Shown here piece after piece: positions 33,662 to 43,003 of a stretch of DNA of 64,000 nt. The notes under the pieces are model-generated. The model was not told the origin of the DNA. It made no database searches and was given only the letters and a program-made list of their open reading frames with translations. Numbering within the stretch: position 1 is the stretch's first letter; every line of letters starts with the position of its first letter. Source of the stretch: Bradyrhizobium sp. U87765 SZCCT0048 (lineage in GTDB: Bacteria; Pseudomonadota; Alphaproteobacteria; Rhizobiales; Xanthobacteraceae); NCBI RefSeq assembly GCF_018131225.1, contig NZ_JAFCMM010000001.1, positions 930,001 to 994,000 of the forward strand, read 5' to 3'. Made by a program: the position numbers and the translations under genes.

Positions 33662-35215
33662 GTGCAAAGAATGTCCCGGCCGGCCCTCGAAGCTCCATTT
33701 CAGGTCACAACTCATCAGGCCCGCTATCGCGAGGTCTATCAGCGCCTGAAGGACGCGATCCTGCAGGGCGTTTATCCCTACGGCGCCCGTGTTCCGTCGA
33801 TCAGGACCCTCGCTTCCGAGCTCGGCCTCGCGCGCGCGACAATCGAGCGGGCTTACGACCTCCTTGTCGGAGAAGGGCTTCTTGTCAGCCATGGGCAGTC
33901 TGGCACGACGGTGTCCTATGTCGCCCCCCGCAAGCCGCTCGTACAGAATCTCCTTCCTGCCGCCCCTACGCTCGCAACAGCCGGATCTCTCCGGGATGCA
34001 TCGCCGGATCAAACCACCGACCATGATCTCGGGCCGTCGGCACAACACGGTGGGATGCGCCCGTTCCAGACGTCCGTTCCTGCGATCGACATCTTTCCGC
34101 GGGCAGCCTGGCTCAAGATCAATCAGCGCATTCTGCGAGACCGTGTGGAAATGAGCGAACTGGTTGATGACGTTCAGGGGTATTACGGGCTGCGGAAAGC
34201 AATATGCGGATATCTCGGTGTGGCCCGGGGGATTCGGTGCAGCCCTGAGCAGGTGTTCGTGACCGGAGGCTATCGCCAGTCGCTGGGCCTGCTCCTGCAC
34301 GCGCTGCTGCCACGGGAGCGATCGGCCTGGATCGAGGATCCGGGGTATCCACCGACTTCAGCTGTTCTCAAGCGACTGGGGGTGCATGCCCTGCCTGTCC
34401 CCGTGGACTCCGAGGGCATCGACGTCGACCATGGCAGGCGATACGGCGCGCAGGGCGGCATAGCGATTACCACGCCGACCAAACAGAGCCCGCTTGGCGT
34501 CAGTATGTCATTGCGGCGCAGAACCGCGCTGATCGAGTGGGCTGCCGAGGCCGGCGCATGGATCGTGGAAGACGATTACGACAACGAATTCTGTTTCGAG
34601 GGCAAGCATCTGCCGACACTACACAACCTCGACGCCTACGGTCGCACCTTCTACCTCGGTACTTTCAGCAAGACCCTGCATCCGAACCTGCGGATCGCCT
34701 ACATCGTCTCTCCGGATACGGCGGTCGCCCCCCTTCGGGAAGCCACCGACACCATGCTCGACGGAATTTCCATCTTGCAGCAGAAAGTGCTCGCGAGCTT
34801 CATGTCCGAAGGACATTTCGCACTTCATCTAAAGAAATCGCGCATCATTTGCACCGCCCGGCGAAAGATGGTGATCGACGCCCTGACCGCGCGCCTCGGC
34901 TTGCAGCTGTCGGTGTGCCCCAAAAGTTGCGGCCTGCATCTGTTCGCAACAACGCATACTGCAGGGAGCGACAGCGCGATCCGCAACGCCGCGAGCCGCA
35001 AAGGCCTCGCGGTCTCCGATCTGTCTTCGAGATATATCAGCGCGCAGCCCAAGCAGGGCCTGCTTCTGGGCTACGCAAACTTCGTGAGCGAGATCCAGCT
35101 GGCGCGGTCCATCGATATGCTCGCGGAATGCCTCGACGATCACAACCGCCGGCCGAAGACGAGCGAGAGAAAATTCAGAATCGTCTCGCCGAAACCCGAC
35201 GCAGCGTCGCAGTGA
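33662..35215 (+). CDS. MocR/PdxR-type regulator (GntR HTH fused to aminotransferase domain)
   Basis: A 517-residue regulator. Residues about 20-85 form a winged HTH of the GntR family (VYQRLKDAILQGVYPYGARV, PSIRTLASELGLARATIERA). Residues about 150-490 form a fold-type I aminotransferase-like domain: GYYGLRKAICGYLGVARGI, VTGGYRQSLGLL, VEDDYDNEFCFEG, and GTFSKTLHPNLRIAY with the PLP lysine. The GTG at 33662 follows GGAAGGAG by six bases and is preferred to the ATG at 33620. MocR proteins sense PLP adducts of amino compounds and usually control adjacent genes, here GNAT-MFS behind or the flavin enzyme operon ahead. Confidence 0.92.
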   Translation: MQRMSRPALEAPFQVTTHQARYREVYQRLKDAILQGVYPYGARVPSIRTLASELGLARATIERAYDLLVGEGLLVSHGQSGTTVSYVAPRKPLVQNLLPAAPTLATAGSLRDASPDQTTDHDLGPSAQHGGMRPFQTSVPAIDIFPRAAWLKINQRILRDRVEMSELVDDVQGYYGLRKAICGYLGVARGIRCSPEQVFVTGGYRQSLGLLLHALLPRERSAWIEDPGYPPTSAVLKRLGVHALPVPVDSEGIDVDHGRRYGAQGGIAITTPTKQSPLGVSMSLRRRTALIEWAAEAGAWIVEDDYDNEFCFEGKHLPTLHNLDAYGRTFYLGTFSKTLHPNLRIAYIVSPDTAVAPLREATDTMLDGISILQQKVLASFMSEGHFALHLKKSRIICTARRKMVIDALTARLGLQLSVCPKSCGLHLFATTHTAGSDSAIRNAASRKGLAVSDLSSRYISAQPKQGLLLGYANFVSEIQLARSIDMLAECLDDHNRRPKTSERKFRIVSPKPDAASQ

Positions 35216-35272
35216 CCTTCCGCCGGCACAGACCTGACAGCCGCAATCTCTGGACGCAACAGTGGAATAATA

Positions 35273-35287
35273 ATCTATATAATAGAT
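35273..35287. promoter_or_regulatory. AT-rich palindrome before the LLM operon
   Basis: ATCTAT-ATA-ATAGAT is a perfect 6-base-arm palindrome 90 bases before the first gene of the sulfur-type operon. It contains T-N11-A, as LysR-type (CysB/Cbl-like) sites do, in a strikingly AT-rich patch of a GC-rich region, so it marks the promoter. Confidence 0.5.
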
Positions 35288-35377
35288 AAAAAATGTTAAA
35301 AACGCAGCACAGTGCAACGGTGCGGCCGGTGACGGTTGGCGATATGATTTCGCTTTCATCGAAGCAGCATCGTCCCC

Positions 35378-36478
35378 ATGACCGTGGAATTCATCAGCGC
35401 AAGCTACGCGAACAGCTCGAGCGATCTCGATCCTCGCCCCGGCGCCCCGCTCGACCCCATCTATTTCGCGCGCTACGCCCGGACACTGGACGAGGCGGGC
35501 TTCAACTACACGCTGCTGCCGTATCACTCATCGTCCTTCGATCCCTTCGTGCTCGGCGCGACGGTGATCGCCCACACCAGGCATGTACGGCCGATCATCG
35601 CCCTCCGCCCCAACACGGTGTATCCGACTGTCGCCGCAAGAGCGCTGGCGACACTGGATCAATTGAGCGGCGGTCGCGTCGTCGTCCACTTCATCGCCGG
35701 CGGCGATGCCGTCGAGCAGGCGCGCGAGGGCGACTTTCTGACCAAGGAGCAGCGCTACGAGCGAACGGAGGAATACATCCGCATCCTGCGGCGGGCCTGG
35801 CAATCGTCCAAACCGTTCGACTTCGACGGCAAATATTATCAGTTCAAGGGTTTTAGTAACGCTGTCCTGCCGGTGAACGGAACCATCCCCGTGTCAGTAG
35901 GCGGCTCATCCGACGACGCTTACCGGGTGGGTGGCTCGCTCGCCGATATCTTCGGCTTGTGGGGCGAACCTCTCAAGGAAACCCGGGAGCAGATCGATCG
36001 CATCTATGACGAGGCCGCGAAGGCCGGCCGCAAGGATCGTCCGCGCATCTGGGTGACGTTTCGCCCCATCGTCGCCGAGACCGACGAGCTCGCCTGGGCG
36101 AAAGCGCACCGGGTGCTCGAGACGCTCAAGGCGAATGCCGCAAAAGGGCCTCCGACACGCCCTCTCTCCAATGGCCCGCCACAAAATGTCGGATCCCAGC
36201 GACTTCTGCAGATCGCAGCACGCGGCGAGGTGCATGACCGGGCATTGTGGTACCCGACAGTCACGGCGACCAACGCGCGCGGCGCGTCGACCGCTCTGGT
36301 CGGCTCACCGCAGACCATCGCCGATTCCATCCTCGACTATATCGACCTCGGCGCGGACCTGATTTCCATTCGCGGCTACGACAATCTCAACGACGCCATC
36401 GATTACGGACGCTACGTCCTGCCCCTCGTCCGTGCCGAACTCGAACGCCGCAACGTCCAAGAGCCCGTCCATGCCTGA
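35378..36478 (+). CDS. LLM-class flavin monooxygenase (SsuD-like)
   Basis: A 366-residue bacterial luciferase-fold enzyme of the alkanesulfonate monooxygenase group: YARTLDEAGFNYTLLPYHSS, RPIIALRPNTVYPTVAARAL, ATLDQLSGGRVVVHFIAGGD near residue 105, and YRVGGSLADIFGLWGEPL. These are the FMNH2-binding blocks of SsuD-type enzymes. It needs reduced flavin from a separate reductase, which I do not see nearby. First gene of a seven-gene run; its stop overlaps the next start by eight bases. Cleavage of a C-S bond in an organosulfonate or sulfone is likely. Confidence 0.9.
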   Translation: MTVEFISASYANSSSDLDPRPGAPLDPIYFARYARTLDEAGFNYTLLPYHSSSFDPFVLGATVIAHTRHVRPIIALRPNTVYPTVAARALATLDQLSGGRVVVHFIAGGDAVEQAREGDFLTKEQRYERTEEYIRILRRAWQSSKPFDFDGKYYQFKGFSNAVLPVNGTIPVSVGGSSDDAYRVGGSLADIFGLWGEPLKETREQIDRIYDEAAKAGRKDRPRIWVTFRPIVAETDELAWAKAHRVLETLKANAAKGPPTRPLSNGPPQNVGSQRLLQIAARGEVHDRALWYPTVTATNARGASTALVGSPQTIADSILDYIDLGADLISIRGYDNLNDAIDYGRYVLPLVRAELERRNVQEPVHA

Positions 36479-37754
36479 CCACCATCGTCAGGACGGACCC
36501 GTCGTCGCGGGGATCGAACTGGCCAGCGTCGTGGCCAGGCTTGGCGCCGCGGCGCCGGCCGCGGATGCCACCGCGGCCTTCCCGCGTGAGGGCATCGAAG
36601 CCGTCCACCAGGCCGGACTGCTCGAGTTGACGGTCGCTGAACGATACGGCGGACGGAACATCCCGCTCGGAGATCTCGCCCGGCTCACCGCCGCACTCGG
36701 GCGCGGCGATCCCTCCGTCGCACTCATCAGCCTGATGACGCTTTTCAGCCATCGCCACCAGACGCAGCGCGGCGAATGGCCCGAGGCGCTCTATCGCCGG
36801 GTGCTCGCGGAAGGAAGGCAAGGACCCGTGCTCCTCAATGCGGCGCGGGGAGAACCGGAACTCGGCTCGCCGGCGCGTGGCGGTCTGCCGCAGACTGTCG
36901 CCCGACGCACCACCCGCGGCTGGTCGATCAGCGGCACCAAGCGTTTCGTTACCGGATGCGAGGGTCTGTCGTACTTTCTTGTCTGGGCCAGCACTGACGA
37001 GAGCCCGCCGCGTGTCGGCACCTTCGTGGTGCCGGCCGCCGCCGCCGGCATCCGCATCGTCAGGAACTGGAAAAGCCTCGGCATGCGGGCCACCGGCTCC
37101 CACGACGTCGAATTCAACGAGGTGGAGGTCGGCCGCGATGATGTGATCGGCCTGACGGCTGCGGACGTAGCACAGCAGGACAATCGCGCCCACGCAGCCG
37201 CCACGCTGGTCCTCACGGCGATCTATCTCGGCGTCGCCGAGGCGGCGCAGGACGCCTTCCGCGCTTTCGCGGAGGATCGCGTCCCCGCCAATCTCGGCTA
37301 TCCCGTCGCGCGCACCGAACGCTTCATCACACTCGCCGGCGAAATCGATCTCCTGGTCGGCGGCGCACGTCAGCTGATCTTCGACGCCGTCGATCATGCC
37401 GAGGGCGAGCCCGAGAAGCTGCTGCGCGCCCGGGTGCTCGCCGGTCGGCAGTTGCGGCAGGCGGTCCAGATCGCCGTCGGCGCGCTCGGCAATCCCGGCC
37501 TGAGCGGCGGCGGCAGCCTCGAACGCCACTTCCGCGACATCCAGTCGGTGCTCGTGCATGCGCCGCAGGAGGACATCGTGATTGCCATTCTCGGCCGGGC
37601 GGCGCTTGCGCGCCCTGGCGACGCTGCCGCAGCGACCGGTCGGCGCGACAGCCCACACCTCGCGACCGTTCCGAACGGAAGCGACCTCGCCCCTCCCCCT
37701 CAATCCGCCCTGCAACGGCAGGGCGCGCCCCGAACCCTCAGGATCTCTTCATGA
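36471..37754 (+). CDS. Acyl-CoA dehydrogenase-fold monooxygenase (SfnB/DszC-like)
   Basis: A 427-residue protein with the three-domain acyl-CoA dehydrogenase fold: N-terminal helices (GLLELTVAERYGGRNIPLGD), beta domain (LNAARGEPELGSP ... SISGTKRFVTGC, LGMRATGSHDVEF), helical C-terminal domain ending in ERHFRDIQSVLVHAPQEDIV. The RHFRDIQSVLVH ending and the absence of the catalytic-glutamate setting of beta-oxidation enzymes point to an FMNH2- and O2-using monooxygenase acting beside SsuD-like enzymes. The ATG at 36471 lies inside the previous gene's end. About 45 low-complexity residues trail the domain. Confidence 0.85.
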   Translation: MPDHHRQDGPVVAGIELASVVARLGAAAPAADATAAFPREGIEAVHQAGLLELTVAERYGGRNIPLGDLARLTAALGRGDPSVALISLMTLFSHRHQTQRGEWPEALYRRVLAEGRQGPVLLNAARGEPELGSPARGGLPQTVARRTTRGWSISGTKRFVTGCEGLSYFLVWASTDESPPRVGTFVVPAAAAGIRIVRNWKSLGMRATGSHDVEFNEVEVGRDDVIGLTAADVAQQDNRAHAAATLVLTAIYLGVAEAAQDAFRAFAEDRVPANLGYPVARTERFITLAGEIDLLVGGARQLIFDAVDHAEGEPEKLLRARVLAGRQLRQAVQIAVGALGNPGLSGGGSLERHFRDIQSVLVHAPQEDIVIAILGRAALARPGDAAAATGRRDSPHLATVPNGSDLAPPPQSALQRQGAPRTLRISS

Positions 37755-39397
37755 CCGACCGCTTTTCTTCGCTATCGCTGTCGCGCCGCCGCCTGCTGGC
37801 CGCGACCGCCACGCTGGCCGCGGCGAGCGCGCTGCCACGACCGGGCCTGACGGCGAACGAGCCGCTCTCCGGGCCGACTGGCGGTGACGTTGTCTTCCTC
37901 ATCGACTCGCTCGGGCCGACCTGGATTCCCAACAACAGCGCAATTTCAAGTTTCCAGGGCCATATCTGGGGCCATGTCACCGACAAGCTCGTCTATGTCG
38001 ACGCCGACGGCAAGGTCAGCCCCTGGCTCGCTGAAAAATGGGAGCAGAACGCCGATGCGACCGAGTTCACCCTGCATCTCAAGAGCGGCGTGACGTTCTC
38101 CGACGGCACTCCGCTCGATGCGGCCGCGGTCGTCGCCAACCTCGACATCTGGTACGCCGGCCGCGTGAAAGAAGGCATCAATCCGATCGGCCTCTTTCCC
38201 AAGACCTACGCCCGCGCCGAAGCGACCGACGCGGCCACGGTGAAGGTGTTCTTCAAGGCGCCGACGCTGGGCTTCATCCCGACGCTCGGCTACCACGGCT
38301 CGATCCTGATCTCGCCGAAAACCATCGCCCTGCCTGCCCCGCAGCAGGCGGACCTCGCCAAGGTCTCGGGCAGCGGCCCCTACCTCGTCGCGTCGTGGAA
38401 GGAAGGCGACTTCGTCAAGCTGGTGAAGCGCAGGGATTACAACTGGGGTCCGGCCGCAGTCGGCCACACCGGCCCGGCCCATCTCGATTCCATCACCTAC
38501 AAGGTGGTGTCCGAGCCTTCGCTGCGGGTCTCGGCCGTACAATCCGGCCAGGCGGACGTCGCCTACAGCCCGTCGCCGCAGGAGTTGAAGTCTCTCAAGG
38601 AGCTCGGCTTCACCGTCGCGACGCCGCGCTACCTCGGCTTCGTCAACGGCTGGGCGATCAACACCAAGCTCGCGCCATACGACGACGTCCGGGTGCGCCA
38701 GGCGCTCCAGGCCGCGATCAATCGTCAGGAGATCATCGATACCGTCTATACGCCGGACTGGAAGCTCGCGACCTCCTTCATTCAGAGCAACGTGCCCGGC
38801 GCAACCGACCACAGCGACCTGCTCGCCTATAACCCCGGCAAGGCCGAAAAGCTTCTCGATGAGGCCGGCTGGACCAAAGGTCCCCGCGGCATCCGCACCA
38901 GGGACGGAAAGCCGCTGTCGCTGACGCTCTACTCCAACCCCTATCTCGCGACCGCCAAGGCGGTCGACGAACTCATCGCCCAGCAGCTCGGCCGGATCGG
39001 CTGGAAAGTCGACATCCGTGCTTATGACGTCGTCACGTTCGGCCAGAAGGTTCTCGTGGGTGGTCCGGCCGTGCCGGCCTACGAGGTGACCCGCAGCTTC
39101 ATCGACGCCGGAACCGTGGCCAGCATCCTGACCGACGCCAACAATGGCGAGAACTGGTTCGCCCTCGGTGAAAGCGACAAGACGCTCAACGATCTGCGCG
39201 ACCGGATCGCCGGTGCCGGCTCGATCGAGATCCGCACCCCGCTTCTCGACGAATTGCAGACCTACGTCCTCGCGCAGGGCTACTTCGTCCCGCGAACGCA
39301 GATCGTCCAGCGCATTTACGTGCAGTCGCCGAAGCTCAAGGGCGAGACCTACAACGGCATCGCCTATGCCAGCTACTACACGGCCACGAAGACCTGA
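37751..39397 (+). CDS. ABC transporter substrate-binding protein, family 5
   Basis: A 548-residue binding protein with a twin-arginine signal (LSRRRLLAATATLAAASALP). SBP_bac_5 blocks: WEQNADATEFTLHLKSGVTF near residue 95, GSGPYLVASWKEGDFVKLVK near 205, VRVRQALQAAINRQEIID near 315. The start overlaps the monooxygenase stop (ATGA), tying uptake to catabolism. In other bacteria, family 5 proteins beside LLM and SfnB genes are thought to carry sulfur-containing solutes rather than peptides; that is context only. Confidence 0.92.
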   Translation: MTDRFSSLSLSRRRLLAATATLAAASALPRPGLTANEPLSGPTGGDVVFLIDSLGPTWIPNNSAISSFQGHIWGHVTDKLVYVDADGKVSPWLAEKWEQNADATEFTLHLKSGVTFSDGTPLDAAAVVANLDIWYAGRVKEGINPIGLFPKTYARAEATDAATVKVFFKAPTLGFIPTLGYHGSILISPKTIALPAPQQADLAKVSGSGPYLVASWKEGDFVKLVKRRDYNWGPAAVGHTGPAHLDSITYKVVSEPSLRVSAVQSGQADVAYSPSPQELKSLKELGFTVATPRYLGFVNGWAINTKLAPYDDVRVRQALQAAINRQEIIDTVYTPDWKLATSFIQSNVPGATDHSDLLAYNPGKAEKLLDEAGWTKGPRGIRTRDGKPLSLTLYSNPYLATAKAVDELIAQQLGRIGWKVDIRAYDVVTFGQKVLVGGPAVPAYEVTRSFIDAGTVASILTDANNGENWFALGESDKTLNDLRDRIAGAGSIEIRTPLLDELQTYVLAQGYFVPRTQIVQRIYVQSPKLKGETYNGIAYASYYTATKT

Positions 39398-39438
39398 TAG
39401 CCCGTGGCCTGCCAAGGCGGCGTGAGGAGGCCCCGCGC

Positions 39439-40452
39439 ATGAAGAATGCCTATCTGGCGGATGCCGCCAAACGTTTCGCCCAGGCCATCGCCGTCATTGT
39501 TCTGACGTACGTCTTTACGTTCGTCGTCGTCAGCATTCTGCCGGGCGACCCGATCACCAATATCCTGCGCGATCCGCAGAACGGCTTCACCGAAGACCAG
39601 ATCAGGGCCATCATTGCCGCCCAGGGCCTGGACAAGCCACTTCTGGTCCAGTTGGGGACTTCCATCTCCCACTTCGTGACCGGCGACCTCGGCTTGTCGA
39701 TGCGATCGACCCGGCCGGTATCGACGCTGATCGCCGAGGTGCTGCCCTCGACCTTGATCCTGGCGTCTGCGGGCCTCGCCGTGGCGCTGCTGCTCGCTGT
39801 TGCGATCGCCTACGGCACGCAATTCCTGCCCCGGCGGCTGGGACAGGGCATACTGCGGGCCTTCCCGTCGCTGTTCCTGTCAGTGCCAAATTTCGTGATC
39901 GGACTGGTGCTGATCCACGCCTTCGGATTCCAGCTCGGCCTGTTCCGCGTGATCGAGCCCGACAGCGCCTGGGCGACGTTCTTCGCGGCGATCGCGCTCG
40001 GCATTCCCATCTCCGCCCAGATCGCCGAGGTCCTGATCGCCAATCTCGACCACGAGTCGCGACAGGAATATATCGCCGTCGCCCGCAGCCGCGGCCTCGG
40101 ACAGACACGTCTCTTCATCAGACACCTTCTCAAGCCGTCGTCGCTCCCGGTCGTCAGCGTCATTGCGCTGACCATCGGCGAACTGCTCGGTGGTTCGCTG
40201 ATCACCGAGACCGTCTTCGGACGCACCGGCATCGGCAGCCTGGTGCAGCGCTCGGCTGCCACGCAGGACCTGCCCGTGCTGCAGGCGGTCGTATCGCTCG
40301 CTGCCGTGGTCTTCGTGCTCGTCAACCTGCTCGCCGATCTCGCCTACCCGCTGCTCGACCCACGCGTGAAGCTGTTGGGGGATGCCCGGCGCCTGCCAGC
40401 GGCAGCCGACACAACACCCACCGCCGGCACGCCCGGAGCGGTGACGCCATGA
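39439..40452 (+). CDS. ABC transporter permease, DppB type
   Basis: A 337-residue permease. First helix AVIVLTYVFTFVVVSILPGD; the DppB-type periplasmic text QIRAIIAAQGLDKPLLVQLG; EAA loop EYIAVARSRGLGQTRLFIRH near residue 210; GGSLITETVFGRTGIGSLV. The start has GAGGAGG eight bases upstream. The last 30 residues are a proline/alanine-rich tail. Confidence 0.93.
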   Translation: MKNAYLADAAKRFAQAIAVIVLTYVFTFVVVSILPGDPITNILRDPQNGFTEDQIRAIIAAQGLDKPLLVQLGTSISHFVTGDLGLSMRSTRPVSTLIAEVLPSTLILASAGLAVALLLAVAIAYGTQFLPRRLGQGILRAFPSLFLSVPNFVIGLVLIHAFGFQLGLFRVIEPDSAWATFFAAIALGIPISAQIAEVLIANLDHESRQEYIAVARSRGLGQTRLFIRHLLKPSSLPVVSVIALTIGELLGGSLITETVFGRTGIGSLVQRSAATQDLPVLQAVVSLAAVVFVLVNLLADLAYPLLDPRVKLLGDARRLPAAADTTPTAGTPGAVTP

Positions 40453-41297
40453 CCATGACCTCCCTCTCCTCCACGCCGCGCGCCACGGTGACCAGCCGGC
40501 TCGCCGCCCTGCGGATGCCGCCAACCGTCGTATTATCGTTTTTGATGATCGCACTGGTAATCGCCTGGTCGCTCACCCCCGGCCTGTTCACCAGCCATGA
40601 TCCGATCAACGGCATTCCCGCTGAAAAGCTGCTGGCCCCCAATACCGCCCACTGGTTCGGCACCGACCACCTCGGCCGCGATCTCTACGCCCGCGTCGTG
40701 CATGGCACGGCTTCTTCGGTGACGAGCGCGCTCATCGCCGTGGTCATCGGCGTTGTCGCCGGCGGCTTCATCGGGCTGCTGGCAGGCTTCCTTGGCGGCT
40801 GGGTCGACATCGTGCTCGCGCGCCTCGTCGACATCCTGCTGGCGATTCCGAGTTTCCTGCTCGCCGTCATCATTGTCACGGCGCTGGGTTTCGACACCAC
40901 CAACACCGCCATCGCGACCGGCGTATCCGCAATCGCCGTCTTCGCCCGTGTGATGCGTTCGGAAGTCATCAAGATCCGGAAGGCCACTTTCGTCGAGGCC
41001 TCCTTCCTGCAGGGCGGCTCGCGCTGGTACATCCTGCTGCACCACGTGCTGCCGAATGCATCGCGCTCCGTGCTCTCGCTCGCGGTGCTGCAATTCGGCC
41101 TGTCGATCCTGGTCATCGCCAGCCTTGCCTTCCTCGGCTATGGCGACCCGCCGCCCGCCTCGGATTGGGGCCTGCTGATCTCGATCGGCAAGGATTACCT
41201 CAAATGGCCATGGCTGGTGTATGCGCCCGCCTTCGTGACAATCGCGACTGTGCTTTCCGTGAACAGGATCAGCCGATGGCTCCGCAAGACAGATTGA
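40449..41297 (+). CDS. ABC transporter permease, DppC type
   Basis: A 282-residue permease with HWFGTDHLGRDLYARVVHGT near residue 72, EAA loop FVEASFLQGGSRWYILLHHV near residue 180, and LAFLGYGDPPPASDWGLLI. It overlaps its neighbours: four bases with the permease before and 22 bases with the ATPase after. Confidence 0.93.
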   Translation: MTMTSLSSTPRATVTSRLAALRMPPTVVLSFLMIALVIAWSLTPGLFTSHDPINGIPAEKLLAPNTAHWFGTDHLGRDLYARVVHGTASSVTSALIAVVIGVVAGGFIGLLAGFLGGWVDIVLARLVDILLAIPSFLLAVIIVTALGFDTTNTAIATGVSAIAVFARVMRSEVIKIRKATFVEASFLQGGSRWYILLHHVLPNASRSVLSLAVLQFGLSILVIASLAFLGYGDPPPASDWGLLISIGKDYLKWPWLVYAPAFVTIATVLSVNRISRWLRKTD

Positions 41298-43003
41298 CCG
41301 CCTCTCTCATCCGCACGGGCAGCGCTCCACGGCCGACGGCACAGAAGGCAACCGCCCTGCTGCAGGTCGAGCGCCTGTCGGTGGCCTACGGGCCGAACAC
41401 CGTCGTCACCGACGTCGGCTTCTCGCTCGGCCGCGGCGACAGCCTCGCCCTCATCGGCGAGTCCGGCTCGGGCAAATCCACCATCGCCCGGGCGGTGCTG
41501 CGACTGTTGCCCAGCGAAGGACGCGCCACCGGCCGCATCGCCTTCGATGGCCGGGACGTGCTGGGACTGTCCGAGCGACAATTCCGGCCGCTGCGGGGAC
41601 GCGCCATCGGCTTCGTCCCACAGGATCCCGGCAACGCGCTCAACCCGGTGCGGACGATCGGTGTCCAGGCGGAGGAGGCGGCCGCCCTCCTCGGTGAACC
41701 CGACAAGGCCATCCGCACCGAACTCGTCCTCGACATGTTCGCGCAGGTCGGGCTCGACAACCCACGCCGTGTCTATGACTCCTATCCTCACCAGTTGTCC
41801 GGCGGCATGTTGCAGCGGGTGTTGATCGGCCTCGCCGTCCTGCCCCGGCCGGCGCTGCTGGTCGCCGACGAGCCGACCTCCGCGCTCGACGTCACGATCC
41901 AGAAGCGGATACTCGACCTGCTGTCACGGCTGCAGCAAGAGCTCGACATCAGCTTGCTGCTCGTCACACACGATCTGGCGATTGCGGCCGAGCGCGCGGA
42001 CGAACTCGTGGTGCTGAGGAATGGCGTCATCCAGGAGGCCGGCCGCACGGCTTCTGTCTTCTCGTCACCGGCCTCTGCCTACGCCAGAAAGCTGCACGCC
42101 GACGTTCCCGCACTCAATCCGGATCGTTACGCCGAACTGCGCGACGCCGGCTTTCGCCGCAGCAATCCCGGCACAGCGCCGAAGATCGAGGTCAGTGCCG
42201 TCACCAAGACCTTCACGGTCGACGGCGAGCCACTGACGGCCGTCGACGATGTGTCGTTCGCCGTCCCAGCCGGCACCACCCACGCGCTGGTCGGCGAGTC
42301 GGGTTCGGGCAAGACGACGACCATCCGCATGCTGCTCGGGCTCGAAGACCCCGATTCTGGCGACATCTCGGTCGCCGGCGAGCCCATCAGCGGTCGCTCG
42401 CAGGACGCACTGCGCGCAGCGCGACGTCATCTTCAATTCGTCTACCAGAATCCGTTCACCTCCCTCGACCCGACCTGGAAGGTCGAGCAACTGGTGCGCG
42501 AGCCACTCGACCGGTTCAGGATCGGGACCCGCGCGGAGCGGACCGCACGCGTGCGCGAGGCTCTTGCCAATGTCGGGCTCGACGAACATCTGCTCGCGCG
42601 CAAGCCGCAAGCCCTCTCGGGCGGACAACGCCAGCGCGTGGCCATCGCCCGGTCACTCGTTCTCAAGCCGGATGTCATCGTGCTCGACGAACCGACATCG
42701 GCGCTCGACGTCAGTGTCCAGGCCGATATCGTCCGGGTGCTGCTGTCGCTGCAGGTCGATCTCGGCCTGACATATGTTTTCGTGTCCCACGACCTCGCCC
42801 TCGTGCGCCAGCTCGCCCACACCGTCTCGGTGATGCACCGCGGGCGCATCGTCGAGCATGGGACAGTCGCCGAAATTTTCAGCAACCCGCAGCATCCTTA
42901 CACCGCATCGCTGCTGGCCGCGATCCCGTCCGCGGCTGTCGCGAACCGCGACGTGCCGCGCCTGCGTCCCCGATCCATCGTCAAACAGGCGGAACACGCG
43001 TGA
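41276..43003 (+). CDS. Fused double ATP-binding protein (DppD-DppF type)
   Basis: A 575-residue protein with two complete ABC domains. Domain 1 (about 20-270): Walker A GESGSGKST, signature LSGGMLQRVLIGLAV, Walker [13 protein letters not shown]. Domain 2 (about 300-550): Walker A GESGSGKTT, signature LSGGQRQRVAIARSL, Walker [13 protein letters not shown]. The fusion replaces the separate DppD and DppF of the operon at 8701-14098, as in YejF/GsiA. The ATG at 41276 lies inside the preceding permease gene. It powers the importer of this cluster. Confidence 0.93.
   Translation: MAPQDRLTASLIRTGSAPRPTAQKATALLQVERLSVAYGPNTVVTDVGFSLGRGDSLALIGESGSGKSTIARAVLRLLPSEGRATGRIAFDGRDVLGLSERQFRPLRGRAIGFVPQDPGNALNPVRTIGVQAEEAAALLGEPDKAIRTELVLDMFAQVGLDNPRRVYDSYPHQLSGGMLQRVLIGLAVLPRPALLVADEPTSALDVTIQKRILDLLSRLQQELDISLLLVTHDLAIAAERADELVVLRNGVIQEAGRTASVFSSPASAYARKLHADVPALNPDRYAELRDAGFRRSNPGTAPKIEVSAVTKTFTVDGEPLTAVDDVSFAVPAGTTHALVGESGSGKTTTIRMLLGLEDPDSGDISVAGEPISGRSQDALRAARRHLQFVYQNPFTSLDPTWKVEQLVREPLDRFRIGTRAERTARVREALANVGLDEHLLARKPQALSGGQRQRVAIARSLVLKPDVIVLDEPTSALDVSVQADIVRVLLSLQVDLGLTYVFVSHDLALVRQLAHTVSVMHRGRIVEHGTVAEIFSNPQHPYTASLLAAIPSAAVANRDVPRLRPRSIVKQAEHA

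Noticed and set aside
36387..39415. Long minus-strand frames (442 and 489 codons) opposite the monooxygenase and binding-protein genes
   Set aside because: Antisense shadows; the plus-strand genes carry full family motifs and overlapping starts and stops.
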